Assembly: GCA_002381615.1 (NCBI GenBank)
Contig: DFWY01000086.1
Location: 1 to 33,808 of the forward strand
Direction: 5' to 3'
Length of the DNA stretch: 33,808 nucleotides
DNA from: Polaromonas sp. UBA4122
GTDB taxonomy: Bacteria > Pseudomonadota > Gammaproteobacteria > Burkholderiales > Burkholderiaceae_C
The translations under genes and the position numbers were made by a program. The stretch's first letter is position 1; each line of letters begins with the position of its first letter. The notes beneath the pieces were generated by a model. It was given only the letters and a program-made list of their open reading frames with translations, ran no database searches and was not told the DNA's origin. Shown piece by piece: positions 7,252 through 15,935 of the stretch.

Positions 7252-8484
7252 ATGCCAACACCGCCACCTGGTTTCGTATCGATTCCTGCCTTCACTCGAC
7301 GCTCCATCCTGTTGCTGTCTTGTGCCACTTTCGCAAGCATGACGACGCAACGTATTTGCGATGCCATGCTCCCCGAGTTGTCGCGCATCTTTGACGCGAC
7401 CATCGCCCAGACTGCGCAGGTAGTCTCAGTATTTGCCATTGTCTATGGCCTGGCGCAATTGTTCTATGGCCCGTTGGGTGACCGTTACGGCAAGTTTCGT
7501 ATCGTCACGTTTGCCACCTTGGGGTGCAGTATAGGCAGCATCGTGGCCGCCTTCGCGGACAGTTTGAATTTTCTTATTGTGGCCCGCATCATGGTGGCGA
7601 TTTGCGCGGCTGCCGTCATTCCGCTATCGCTGGCCTGGATTGGCGATGTGGTGCCCTACGAACAGCGCCAGGAGACGCTGGCCAAGGTTGGGCTTGGTAC
7701 GACGCTGGGTATCGTGGGCGGCCAGTTAATTGGCGGCCTGCTCACCGACACCTTGGGCTGGCGCTGGGCCTTTGTGTTGATGACGCTGCTTTATGGTGTG
7801 GTGGGCGCCCTGCTGTATTCGGATTGGCGCAAGCAGCAACTCTGTAAACCAATCGTGGCCCACGCTGCGACGGCTGATCGCCCGGGTTTTGCGGCGGAGG
7901 CGCTGATGATCATGACCGGTCCGTGGTCGCGGATCGTGTTGCTGGTTGCCTGCGTGGAGGGGGCGGCCGGTTTTGGCATTCTGGCCATCACGGCATCGCA
8001 CCTGCATCAGGTGCTGGGCCTGTCGCTGTCCATGGCCGGCGCGATCGTTGCTCTGTTCGGTCTGGGAGGCATGTTCTATATGGTGGTCGCGAGGCATCTG
8101 ATCAGACGGCTTGGTGAGCAGGGGCTGACCCTGATAGGCGGCTGCGTGCTGGGCCTGTCGTTCATCATGCTGGGCTTGACACCATGGTGGCAATTGACGC
8201 CGATCGCCACCATGGTCGCCGGTTTTGCCTTTTTCATGCTCCACAACACGATGCAGGCCAATGCCACGCAAATGGCACCTGCGGCGCGCGGCACAGCGGT
8301 ATCGTTGTTTGCGTCCTTCCTTTATTTGGGCCAAGCCATCGGTGTACTGCTAGCGGCCAGCCTGATCGCGCGCGTCGGTTCAGGCACCGTGATTGCAGGA
8401 GGTGGCGGCGTGCTCATGGCCGCGGGGATGTTTCTTTCGCAGATGCTACGCCGACGCGAGAGTCTGGCATGGCGGGCGTCTTGA
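7252..8484 (+). CDS. MFS transporter, DHA1 (drug:H+ antiporter) type
   Basis: 410-residue inner-membrane protein with 12 predicted membrane segments. The N-terminal half has the pattern ATFASMTTQRICDAMLPELSRIF, then YGLAQLFYGPLGDRYGKFRIV (the family A motif between segments 2 and 3), ARIMVAICAAAVIPLSLAWIGDVVPYEQRQ and GTTLGIVGGQLIGGLL (the antiporter C motif region). These place it with the Bcr/CflA-like and arabinose-efflux-like exporters. Substrate cannot be told from sequence. The ATG at 7252 has only a weak AAAG upstream. The gene stands alone between two non-coding gaps and is more G/C-rich than the genes to its left. It is probably core chromosome rather than part of the catabolic block. 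Confidence 0.83.
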   Translation: MPTPPPGFVSIPAFTRRSILLLSCATFASMTTQRICDAMLPELSRIFDATIAQTAQVVSVFAIVYGLAQLFYGPLGDRYGKFRIVTFATLGCSIGSIVAAFADSLNFLIVARIMVAICAAAVIPLSLAWIGDVVPYEQRQETLAKVGLGTTLGIVGGQLIGGLLTDTLGWRWAFVLMTLLYGVVGALLYSDWRKQQLCKPIVAHAATADRPGFAAEALMIMTGPWSRIVLLVACVEGAAGFGILAITASHLHQVLGLSLSMAGAIVALFGLGGMFYMVVARHLIRRLGEQGLTLIGGCVLGLSFIMLGLTPWWQLTPIATMVAGFAFFMLHNTMQANATQMAPAARGTAVSLFASFLYLGQAIGVLLAASLIARVGSGTVIAGGGGVLMAAGMFLSQMLRRRESLAWRAS

Positions 8485-8721
8485 TCGACCTGCATGAAAC
8501 CATGGGGGTTGATTGATGGCCTCAATTGAAATGTTGCAACGTATTCGGGAGTTTCTGACACTCTTTATTTATACGATCAACTATTTTCGAGTAGAACAAC
8601 GTCATAGGAAGGCAGACCTGTGCACCCTCATTCCTTGCGAACCCGTCCGGCAGCGGCCCCCGGCGGGTCAACCTGACGCGCGGCAGCGCTTGTCCGCAGC
8701 CAGACTGATTCGGGATGCGCC

Positions 8722-10137
8722 ATGCTCCATGAACTCCTGACCCGCCATTGGGTCACCTTGCACGGCCTTGTGGCGATGCTGGGTCTTGTCATCTACATCA
8801 TCGCATCGCGCGCACGACGGCAGCGCCGGCACCCATCAGCGGCCATAGCCTGGGTCGTATCGCTCGCATTGTTGCCCTACCTGGCGCTGCCGCTGTATCT
8901 TCTGCTCGGCAGCCGAAAGGTCCCTCGCGACCCCTTGGCGCGACCGACGCCAACGTCGCCCTTCAAGGCCCGCCAGTCCAACGCGCCGGCGGCGAGGTTT
9001 CAGCATCTCGCCGCCGCCATGGGCCTTCCGCGCGCATCGTCTTATCAACAACTCGCGATCCATAAAGATGGGCACGACGCCCTTCAAGCGCTTCGGTCCG
9101 TGATGGTTGGCGCGACCTGTACCCTGGACCTGTGCACTTTTCTCCTTGGGCGGGACGCGCTGGGCAAAGAGATATCCGAGATTCTGATGCAGCGCGCACA
9201 GAATGGCGTGCGGGTGCGACTGCTGATCGACGGCATCGGCGTGTATCTGGGTGGCCGCCCGGACATGAAACGGCTGTCCGCCGCGGGCGTCGAGGTAGCG
9301 CTGTTCGTTCCGCCGTTGAGTTCCCCTCTGCCAGGCCGCACCAATCTGCGGAATCACCGGAAGATGGTGATTGCAGATGGCGAGCGGATGTGGTCGGGTG
9401 GCCGCAATCTAGCCGCCGAATACTTTATCGGCGAACCGGCCTTGAAGCATCAGAAAACGCCGTGGATCGATTTGAGCTTTGATTTTCGGGGCGGCCTTGC
9501 ACGACAAGCCCAGGAGCGATTCGATCAGGATTGGACATTCGCGACCCAAGCATCCCGGCGCGATGCACCCCCATCAGTGGTCCCGGCACCTGCCTCCGAC
9601 GCAACGGGTGCGCAACTGATCGCAAGCGGCCCGGATCAGGCCGACGACACGGTTTACTCACTGCTCATCTCCAGCTGCTTCACCGCACAGACACGGATCA
9701 TGGCAGTGTCCCCTTATTTCGTGCCGGACGCGACGCTGCTGATGGCGCTGACGCTGGCCGCGCGGCGAGGGATTGCGGTGGATCTGGTGCTGCCATGCCG
9801 GTCGAACCATCGGCTGGCCGATATGGCGCGCCATGCGGCTCTGCGCGATATGTCGGCGGCCGGGGCCCGAGTGTGGCTGATCCCTGAAATGATCCATGCC
9901 AAGGCAGTCATCATCGACGATGAACTCGCGTTGGCAGGTTCTGCCAATCTCGATGAACGCAGCCTGTTCCTGAACTACGAGCTCATGATTGCCTTTTTTG
10001 AGCCCGTTGACGTCCAGCGCTTCGCGCAGTGGATAGAACGCCAGCGTGCGAGCGCGTCGCTGTACCGTGCGCGGCCACCTGGCGTGATGCGTGAATTCGC
10101 CGAGGGCCTGATCCGGTGGGTGGCATTCCAACTTTGA
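8722..10137 (+). CDS. Cardiolipin synthase (phospholipase D superfamily)
   Basis: 471-residue membrane-associated enzyme that joins two phosphatidylglycerols into cardiolipin. Two N-terminal membrane segments (about residues 12-30 and 41-64) form the usual PLDc_N anchor, ending LALPLYLLLGSRK. Two HKD catalytic motifs are complete: His212-x-Lys214-x4-Asp219 in NHRKMVIADGERMWSGGRN, and His392-x-Lys394-x4-Asp399 in IHAKAVIIDDELALAGSANLDERS. Length matches ClsA-type enzymes. It is a single gene with a 237-bp upstream gap in which I see no other gene. ClsA and ClsC types cannot be separated with confidence, so no symbol is given. Confidence 0.9.
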   Translation: MLHELLTRHWVTLHGLVAMLGLVIYIIASRARRQRRHPSAAIAWVVSLALLPYLALPLYLLLGSRKVPRDPLARPTPTSPFKARQSNAPAARFQHLAAAMGLPRASSYQQLAIHKDGHDALQALRSVMVGATCTLDLCTFLLGRDALGKEISEILMQRAQNGVRVRLLIDGIGVYLGGRPDMKRLSAAGVEVALFVPPLSSPLPGRTNLRNHRKMVIADGERMWSGGRNLAAEYFIGEPALKHQKTPWIDLSFDFRGGLARQAQERFDQDWTFATQASRRDAPPSVVPAPASDATGAQLIASGPDQADDTVYSLLISSCFTAQTRIMAVSPYFVPDATLLMALTLAARRGIAVDLVLPCRSNHRLADMARHAALRDMSAAGARVWLIPEMIHAKAVIIDDELALAGSANLDERSLFLNYELMIAFFEPVDVQRFAQWIERQRASASLYRARPPGVMREFAEGLIRWVAFQL

Positions 10138-10295
10138 GCGGCCCATTCGAGTCAATGGCAGCGTTGGGGTTTGAAGCGACCTGTAGAGCTTGGCTAACCA
10201 GCCCGGGCGGCAGGTCTGCCCAGCCGTTCCTGCCTGCAGCGGCTCAAGCCGCCAAGACTGGTGCTTCGAATCCATTGGCCTGTCAATATCCCCGT

Positions 10296-10595
10296 TCAGG
10301 CCGGCGCGGGGTAGCGGTAGTAGAGGGCATTGAGGTATCGCGCAACATCCGCAATGTCTTCATTGCTCCACCGAAGCCCTGAAACTTCCTGCCAGCGGCG
10401 TATTTCTGACTGCAGACTTTTCCAGTCGGTGACGAGTTTCTTGTCCCGCCAATGAATCTTGTCGCTGTGGCAGGCAATGCAGTGCGTTGAGTACAGCAAT
10501 TCACCGCGTGCAGGGTCGCCCATTGGCTGTGCGTCGGCATGAGCGAGACTTCCGAACGAGACGAACAGGACGGCGAGTATCCATCTTCGAAGCAT
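10296..10595 (-). CDS. Small c-type cytochrome, monohaem, exported
   Basis: 99-residue protein with an N-terminal signal peptide (MLRRWILAVLFVSFGSLAHADA, probable cleavage after Ala-x-Ala near residue 20-22), so it acts in the periplasm. One haem c attachment site, CIACH, lies near residues 39-43, preceded by RGELLYSTH as in class I cytochromes. A C-terminal helix IADVARYLNALYY packs as in the family. There is no methionine after the haem site, so the normal Met sixth ligand is missing; His49 in KIHW, or another residue, would have to serve, or the site may be open. It may be an electron carrier or ligand-binding cytochrome of the SHP/DUF1924-like kind, but this is a guess. It is transcribed divergently from the thioredoxin-like gene. 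Confidence 0.82.
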   Translation of the reverse strand: MLRRWILAVLFVSFGSLAHADAQPMGDPARGELLYSTHCIACHSDKIHWRDKKLVTDWKSLQSEIRRWQEVSGLRWSNEDIADVARYLNALYYRYPAPA

Positions 10596-10693
10596 GTCCT
10601 TCCCCCTAAGCGTTGCTATCCGGTTCAGTATAGGCCTCGACGCGGGCCTCGTCCTTAAAACCTGTTTGAATAAAAAGGCCTAAGCTCGTCGAC

Positions 10694-11029
10694 ATGCAAA
10701 CCATTGCCACGGCCAACCAACTTGAACAGTTGAAAGCGGGACCCGCTTTGCTGGTCATTTTTGGAGGCGCTCATTGCGGTGTTTGTCAGGTGATCAAGCC
10801 CAAGATTGAAAGCTTGATGGCGCAGCATTTCCCGGAAATCGCGCTGGCGCATGTGGACTGTGAGCAGATGCCCGGCATTTGCGCCCAGCACGGCGTTTTC
10901 ACGCTGCCGGTCGTGAAACTGTTTGTCGAGGGGCAGGTGTGCCTGGAGATGGCGCGTAGCTTCAGCATACAAGAATTGACGTCACAAGTCGATCGCATTT
11001 ACCGCCTGTGGCAGGACTCGACGCACTGA
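10694..11029 (+). CDS. Thioredoxin-family protein
   Basis: 111-residue cytoplasmic protein with a thioredoxin fold and no signal peptide. The redox motif is CGVC (in [13 protein letters not shown]), not the WCGPC of standard thioredoxin, and the conserved cis-proline is present in [12 protein letters not shown]. The additional DCEQMPGIC segment has two more Cys residues. It is probably a thiol-disulfide oxidoreductase or a thioredoxin-like chaperone; the partner is not evident. It is divergent from the cytochrome c gene (about 100 bp between starts), so a shared role in redox or cytochrome handling is possible but unproven. Confidence 0.85.
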   Translation: MQTIATANQLEQLKAGPALLVIFGGAHCGVCQVIKPKIESLMAQHFPEIALAHVDCEQMPGICAQHGVFTLPVVKLFVEGQVCLEMARSFSIQELTSQVDRIYRLWQDSTH

Positions 11030-11183
11030 GCCAGGCCGATGTCCAGTGGATCAGGAAGCTCTGGGCTGCAAGCTGATCCTGAAGGCGGTCATGGACGTGG
11101 AAGACGCGGCGCCGACTGACAATGCCGCCCTGTCGTCGACGTACAATGCCGCTCGCTACCACAACACACACAAAAAACGCACC

Positions 11184-12503
11184 ATGAGCACAGCCGCTTC
11201 CGCCATCGCACCGGGTTCCGTTCCACACTATACGGCCGCAGAAAAGCGCCACCGCATCTTCTCGATCGTCGCGGCCTCTTCGGGCAACCTGGTCGAGTGG
11301 TTCGACTTCTACGTCTACGCCTTCAGTGCGCTTTACTTCGCGCCGGCGTTCTTTCCCAAGTCCGACCCGACCGCACAGCTGCTCAACACGGCGGGCGTGT
11401 TCGCGGCCGGCTTTCTGATGCGGCCGATCGGCGGTTGGCTGTTCGGCCGCATCGCCGACCGCCAGGGTCGCAAGACCTCGATGGTGATCTCGGTCACGAT
11501 GATGTGCGGGGGCTCGCTCTTGATCGCCTGTCTACCGACCTACGCCAGCATCGGCGCCTGGGCACCGTTCCTGTTGCTGGTCGCGCGGCTGTTTCAGGGC
11601 CTCTCGGTCGGCGGCGAATACGGCACGACGGCCACCTACATGAGCGAGGTCGCACTGCGCGGCCAGCGCGGTTTCTTCTCGTCGTTCCAGTACGTGACGC
11701 TGATCGGCGGCCAGTTGCTGGCGGTGCTGGTGGTTGTCGCACTGCAGCAGCTGTTGAGCAACGACGAGCTCAAGGCTTGGGGCTGGCGCATTCCCTTCGT
11801 GATCGGCGCCCTAACGGCAGTGGTCGCGCTCTACTTGCGCCGATCACTCACCGAAACGGCCAGCGCCGAGAGCCGCGCCAACAAGGAGGCCGGCACGATC
11901 GCCGGCCTGTTCAAGCACCACAAAGCCGCGTTCTTCACGGTGCTGGGCTACACGGCGGGCGGATCGCTGATTTTCTACACCTTCACCACCTACATGCAGA
12001 AGTACCTGGTCAATTCGGCCGGCATGTCGATCAAGACCGCGAGCGGCATTATGACCTTCGCGCTGTTCACCTACATGTGCCTGCAGCCGGTGTTCGGCGC
12101 GCTGTCAGACCGCATCGGCCGTCGCAACAATATGCTGCTGTTTGGCGCTCTGGGCGCGCTCGCGACAGTGCCGATCATGACCACGCTAAATCACGTGACC
12201 AACCCCTACATCGCCTTTTTGCTGATCATCCTGGCGCTCGTGATCGTGAGCTTCTACACCTCCATCAGCGGCATCGTGAAAGCCGAAATGTTTCCTCCTG
12301 AAATTCGCGCGCTCGGCGTCGGTCTGGCTTATGCCGTGGCCAATGCGATCTTCGGCGGCTCGGCGGAATACGTTGCGCTCGGCCTCAAGTCGATCGGCCA
12401 TGAGTCGGCCTTCTTCTGGTATGTGACCGTGATGATGGTGATTGCCTTCCTTGTCGCCCTGCGGCTGCCGCGCCGGGCGAGTTACCTCCACGACGACCAC
12501 TAA
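11184..12503 (+). CDS. kgtP: Alpha-ketoglutarate permease (MHS-family MFS transporter)
   Basis: 439-residue inner-membrane proton symporter for 2-oxoglutarate. It follows the E. coli KgtP sequence closely along its length: [91 protein letters not shown] and [12 protein letters not shown], with about 12 membrane segments. The frame is open from 11046, but the ATG at 11184 gives the normal N-terminus ([11 protein letters not shown], then [12 protein letters not shown]). No strong ribosome site precedes it. Codon use is very G/C-rich compared with the left block. It is a single gene; no regulatory site was identified. Confidence 0.9.
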   Translation: MSTAASAIAPGSVPHYTAAEKRHRIFSIVAASSGNLVEWFDFYVYAFSALYFAPAFFPKSDPTAQLLNTAGVFAAGFLMRPIGGWLFGRIADRQGRKTSMVISVTMMCGGSLLIACLPTYASIGAWAPFLLLVARLFQGLSVGGEYGTTATYMSEVALRGQRGFFSSFQYVTLIGGQLLAVLVVVALQQLLSNDELKAWGWRIPFVIGALTAVVALYLRRSLTETASAESRANKEAGTIAGLFKHHKAAFFTVLGYTAGGSLIFYTFTTYMQKYLVNSAGMSIKTASGIMTFALFTYMCLQPVFGALSDRIGRRNNMLLFGALGALATVPIMTTLNHVTNPYIAFLLIILALVIVSFYTSISGIVKAEMFPPEIRALGVGLAYAVANAIFGGSAEYVALGLKSIGHESAFFWYVTVMMVIAFLVALRLPRRASYLHDDH

Positions 12504-12735
12504 ACAGGTTCAACCTTCGTTCACCCATTGTTCCGGGTAGTGGCGCCCGACATCTTTGGGTGTGACGCCGGGCAGCGTCGCCTCGTATCAGTAGTCCGCC
12601 CTGCACAACCCCGCTTTCAGGAACTGGATGCTGAGTTGATCTGAAGGCTGTTGCCAGCGCAGCCAAGGTCGCGATCAGCAATGCGCGGTTTGGTGGACGC
12701 TCATTTCGCGCAGCGAAGCCCCGACGCTGCGCCCG

Positions 12736-13491
12736 CTATGCGTTGAACGCCACCTCAAACCGGGCCAGTCCTGCATAGTCAAATTTCAGCCGGCGCCGCA
12801 AGGGCAGGGCCAGCACACCGGCGTAGGAGCCGGTGATGACCGCCTGCCCGGTCTGCAGACTCATGCCGCGTTCGCGCAGGAAATTGGCCAGCCAGTACAG
12901 TGGCGCTCGCGGATGGTCATCCGGATGGTGCGCTTGCGCGTTCATTGGCGGCTCGTCTTCAATTTGCCATGTCAGCTCAAATGCAGGCGCTGCGGGCGCC
13001 GTCAGGGCTGGCCCGAGCCACAGGCCGCTGTTGACCAGTCCATCGGCCAGCAGCTCCGGGAAGGGAAGGCCCGCGTGGCTGGAGTAGCGGCTGGCGCAGA
13101 TTTCCAGTGCGGCATGCACGGAGCCCACCGCCGCATCAACCTCCGCCTCGGTGTAGGCGTGCGCGCGCGCTGGCAGGTCATGGGCCAGCACAAAAGCGAG
13201 CTCGGGTTCAAGGTTGACCGCATCTTTGGAGGTCACGGCACTCACGGCCGCCCGGCTGATGGAAGGCTGGTAAATTGGCGCGGCGCCCAGTTTGCCGGGG
13301 CTTGGCAGGGAAGCCTTCCAGCCGCCGATGGGCTGCCCCAAGCGGCGGGTCACTTCCTGCTGCACTTGCCAGCCGTCCTCCAGGTCAGCCGGGCGGCAAA
13401 GCTCGGGCAAGCGCGGGCCCTGCCGCGCGGCCGTCCGTCTTGCTATTAATTCAGTAGCTGCTTGTGCAAGCAGAGCGGGCGTCAGAGGCAT
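12736..13491 (-). CDS. 2-keto-4-pentenoate hydratase-like protein (MhpD family)
   Basis: 251-residue enzyme of the FAH/hydratase superfamily. Members hydrate 2-hydroxypenta-2,4-dienoate or decarboxylate 4-oxalocrotonate in meta-cleavage pathways. Seen: IGGWKASLP, LEPELAFVLAHDLP with metal-ligand Glu residues, the charged AALEICASRYSS block, LLADGLVNSGLWLGPAL and a C-terminal GQAVITGSYAGVL loop. Length is normal. The first 17 codons, including the start ATG, coincide exactly with one copy of the dispersed 48-nt palindrome described elsewhere, so the N-terminal helix is at least partly derived from a repeat. It is divergent from a FAH-family gene (240 bp between starts). No aromatic dioxygenase is nearby, so the pathway is unclear. 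Confidence 0.83.
   Translation of the reverse strand: MPLTPALLAQAATELIARRTAARQGPRLPELCRPADLEDGWQVQQEVTRRLGQPIGGWKASLPSPGKLGAAPIYQPSISRAAVSAVTSKDAVNLEPELAFVLAHDLPARAHAYTEAEVDAAVGSVHAALEICASRYSSHAGLPFPELLADGLVNSGLWLGPALTAPAAPAFELTWQIEDEPPMNAQAHHPDDHPRAPLYWLANFLRERGMSLQTGQAVITGSYAGVLALPLRRRLKFDYAGLARFEVAFNA
13441..13491 (-). repeat. 48-nt palindromic element, copy 1 (5' end of hydratase gene)
   Basis: Imperfect palindrome GCTATTAATTCAGTAGC (plus strand) followed by CTGCTTG-TG-CAAGCAG and a CAGAGG tail. On the coding strand it supplies the hydratase start codon plus residues 2-17, PLTPALLAQAATELIA. Codons 1, 2, 9, 11, 15 and 16 of the 16-codon unit are identical to the pgi copy. Confidence 0.7.
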
Positions 13492-13730
13492 ATTTTTCTT
13501 AAGGTTTTGGTTTGCTGAGGGCCTTCAAGGGAGGGCGTAAGTCTGTTGTCATCAGGCCGTTTGGCTGCTCGCGTTTCAGTGTAGCGCGGGCTTGGCGCAG
13601 GCAGCGCCCGGCGGGCGCACTTCGCCTTTGCAGCCTTCGCCTCTTAAGTTGCCTATAGTCCCCTGTAGTATTGGCAGCTTCAGCGTCCTTAAATTTTTCT
13701 CTTCACTTCACATTGAACCCTCTCACCATC

Positions 13731-14909
13731 ATGAAAAACTTCCTGAATCTTTCTTCCACCCTGCCTGTTGATGCCGCTGACGCGCTGCTGGTCGGCCGCG
13801 TCTGGATAGAGGAAACCGGGCCTGTGCTGGCGCTGGTCAGCGTCGATGGCGTGTTCGACCTTTCCAGCGTGGCGCCCACCGCCAGCCAGTTGCTGGAATT
13901 GCCGGATGTAGCCCAAGCCGTGCGTGCTGCCGCACGCTCGTTGCCGCGCCTGGCAGACACGGCCGACGTGCTGGCCAATTCGGCGGCGGGTACGCACAAC
14001 CCCAAGCTGCCCTGGCTGCTGGCGCCTTGCGACTTGCAGGCGATCAAGGCCTCGGGGGTGACCTTCGTCGCGTCCATGCTCGAGCGGGTGATTGAAGAGC
14101 AGGCAGGCGGTGACGCCAGCAAAGCCGAAGCCGTGCGCGCGGCGGTGGTCAGCGTGATCGGCGACAACCTCAGCAGCGTCAAGCCGGGCTCGCCCGAAGC
14201 GGCAAAGCTCAAGGACGTGCTGATTGCCCAAGGCGTCTGGTCGCAATACCTTGAAGTCGGCATTGGCCCCGATGCGGAAATTTTTACCAAGAGCCAACCC
14301 CTGAGCGCGGTGGGCACGGGCGCCGAAGTGGGCATTCACCCGCACAGCCACTGGAACAACCCGGAACCTGAAATCGTGCTGGCCGTGAATTCGCGCGGCG
14401 AGGTGCAGGGAGCGACCCTGGGCAATGACGTCAATCTGCGCGACTTCGAAGGGCGCAGCGCGCTGCTGCTGGGCAAGGCCAAAGACAACAACGCCTCATG
14501 TGCGATTGGCCCCTTCATCCGCCTGTTTGACGAGCACTTCAACATCGACCACGTGCGCCGCAGCGATTTGACGATGACGGTGACCGGGCCCGAAGGGTTC
14601 GAGATGAAGGGCGGCAGTTCACTGAGCATGATCAGCCGCGACCCGCTGGACCTGGTGGCCCAGGCGATTGGCGCCAATCACCAGTACCCCGATGGCTTCA
14701 TGCTGTTTCTGGGCACCATGTTTGCGCCCACCCAAGACCGGCACGGCCCCGGTCAGGGCTTCACCCATGTGGTGGGCGACGTGGTAGCGGTCTCAACACC
14801 GCAGCTGGGCAGCCTGGTGAACCGCGTCACGACGTCGGACCAGGCCGTGCCCTGGACGTTCGGTATGGCGGCGCTGATGCAAAGCCTGGCGCGCCGCGGC
14901 CTGCTTTAA
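13731..14909 (+). CDS. Fumarylacetoacetate hydrolase-family dehydratase (2-keto-3-deoxy sugar acid type)
   Basis: 392-residue protein. The C-terminal two-thirds is a FAH catalytic domain with the metal-binding blocks [15 protein letters not shown] and [33 protein letters not shown], and a late [23 protein letters not shown]. This longer form resembles 2-keto-3-deoxy-pentonate dehydratases such as Caulobacter XylX, giving a 2-oxoglutarate semialdehyde-type product. That assignment is from family memory, and no sugar dehydrogenase genes are adjacent. The frame is open from 13671, but ATG 13731 gives the expected start MKNFLNLSS. No good ribosome site is visible. It is divergent from the MhpD-like hydratase and followed by queC after only 19 bases, so queC may be cotranscribed with it. 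Confidence 0.82.
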   Translation: MKNFLNLSSTLPVDAADALLVGRVWIEETGPVLALVSVDGVFDLSSVAPTASQLLELPDVAQAVRAAARSLPRLADTADVLANSAAGTHNPKLPWLLAPCDLQAIKASGVTFVASMLERVIEEQAGGDASKAEAVRAAVVSVIGDNLSSVKPGSPEAAKLKDVLIAQGVWSQYLEVGIGPDAEIFTKSQPLSAVGTGAEVGIHPHSHWNNPEPEIVLAVNSRGEVQGATLGNDVNLRDFEGRSALLLGKAKDNNASCAIGPFIRLFDEHFNIDHVRRSDLTMTVTGPEGFEMKGGSSLSMISRDPLDLVAQAIGANHQYPDGFMLFLGTMFAPTQDRHGPGQGFTHVVGDVVAVSTPQLGSLVNRVTTSDQAVPWTFGMAALMQSLARRGLL

Positions 14910-14928
14910 GAAAGAGCGAACCCGTCTC

Positions 14929-15636
14929 ATGCACACCTCGGCACTTGTTCTTTTTTCCGGCGGTCAGGACTCCACCACCTGCCTGGCGCAGGCGCTTTCC
15001 AAATACGAGCGCGTTGAAACCATCGCGTTTGACTACGGTCAGCGCCACAAGGTCGAGCTGCAGGCGCGCCTGAATGTGCTGCGCGAAATCAAGACCCGGT
15101 TTCCACAATGGGCGCCCAGAATGGGGGAAGACCACCTGCTGGACCTCGCCGTGCTGGGGCAGGTCAGCGAATGCTCGCTGACGCGCGACATGGCCTTCAA
15201 AATGGAAAGCTCCGGCTTGCCCAATACCTTTGTGCCGGGGCGCAACCTGCTGTTTTTGACGTTGGCGGCCGCATTGGCGTACCGGCGCGAGCTGCAGGTC
15301 CTGGTCACGGGGGTATGCGAAACCGACTTTTCGGGTTACCCCGACTGCCGCGACGACACCATGAAGGCCATGCAACTGGCGCTTTCGCTGGGCATGGATA
15401 AACGCTTTCTGGTCGAGACGCCGCTGATGTGGATTGACAAGGCCGACACCTGGCGCCTGGCCCATTCGCTGGGCGGCCAAGTGCTGGTGGACCTGATCAT
15501 CGAGCACACCCACAGCTGCTACCTGGGAGACCGCGAGCACCGGCACGCCTGGGGCTATGGCTGCGGGCAGTGTCCGGCCTGTGCGCTGCGGTCGCGCGGC
15601 TTTGTGGCCTATGCGGCGTCTTTGTCAAAACCGTAA
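14929..15636 (+). CDS. queC: 7-cyano-7-deazaguanine (preQ0) synthase
   Basis: 235-residue ATP-dependent enzyme that turns 7-carboxy-7-deazaguanine and ammonia into preQ0, the precursor of queuosine in tRNA. The PP-loop SGGQDSTT is at residues 10-17, followed by [28 protein letters not shown] and the [20 protein letters not shown] substrate block follow. The C-terminal zinc site is complete, with one Cys in HSCYLG and three in [11 protein letters not shown]. Length is normal. It starts 19 bases after the FAH-family gene. Its last 28 bases overlap the 3' end of the oppositely transcribed ABM-domain gene. No other queuosine genes are in the window. Confidence 0.95.
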   Translation: MHTSALVLFSGGQDSTTCLAQALSKYERVETIAFDYGQRHKVELQARLNVLREIKTRFPQWAPRMGEDHLLDLAVLGQVSECSLTRDMAFKMESSGLPNTFVPGRNLLFLTLAAALAYRRELQVLVTGVCETDFSGYPDCRDDTMKAMQLALSLGMDKRFLVETPLMWIDKADTWRLAHSLGGQVLVDLIIEHTHSCYLGDREHRHAWGYGCGQCPACALRSRGFVAYAASLSKP

Positions 15637-15935
15637 TCGCGCTCGACTTTGGCGATGCGGGTTTTGTATTGGCGGTACCAGTCGCTGCGCCCGGTTTTCT
15701 GGGCAATCTGATGTTCCGCGTGCGCCTTCCAGGCTTTAATCGCTTCAAGGCTTTGCCAGTAACTCACCGTAATTCCGACCCCGTCGCGGGCCGACTCAAT
15801 ACCCAGAAACCCCGGCTGCTCGGCGGCCAGTGCGACCATGCGCTCGGCCATGTCGCCATAACCCTGGTCGATGTCGGTGCGCAGGGTGGTGAATATCACG
15901 GCGTAGTAGGGTACGGACGGTGTGGTGGCAATCAT
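15609..15935 (-). CDS. Antibiotic biosynthesis monooxygenase (ABM) domain protein
   Basis: 108-residue single-domain protein of the dimeric alpha-beta barrel type. The pattern [12 protein letters not shown], then [47 protein letters not shown] is characteristic of the ABM family, which includes small oxygenases and haem-degrading or stress proteins. The actual reaction is unknown. Its ATG overlaps the stop of the ABC transporter gene in an ATGA, so translation is coupled. The 3' end overlaps queC convergently by 28 bp. Confidence 0.85.
   Translation of the reverse strand: MIATTPSVPYYAVIFTTLRTDIDQGYGDMAERMVALAAEQPGFLGIESARDGVGITVSYWQSLEAIKAWKAHAEHQIAQKTGRSDWYRQYKTRIAKVERDYGFDKDAA

Noticed and set aside
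8513..8740. 75-residue plus-strand frame before the cardiolipin synthase gene
   Set aside because: No motif and it overlaps the synthase start; it is probably non-coding.
12504..12735. Possible small gene between kgtP and the hydratase
   Set aside because: Frames on both strands have no motif and overlap the end of kgtP; treated as intergenic.
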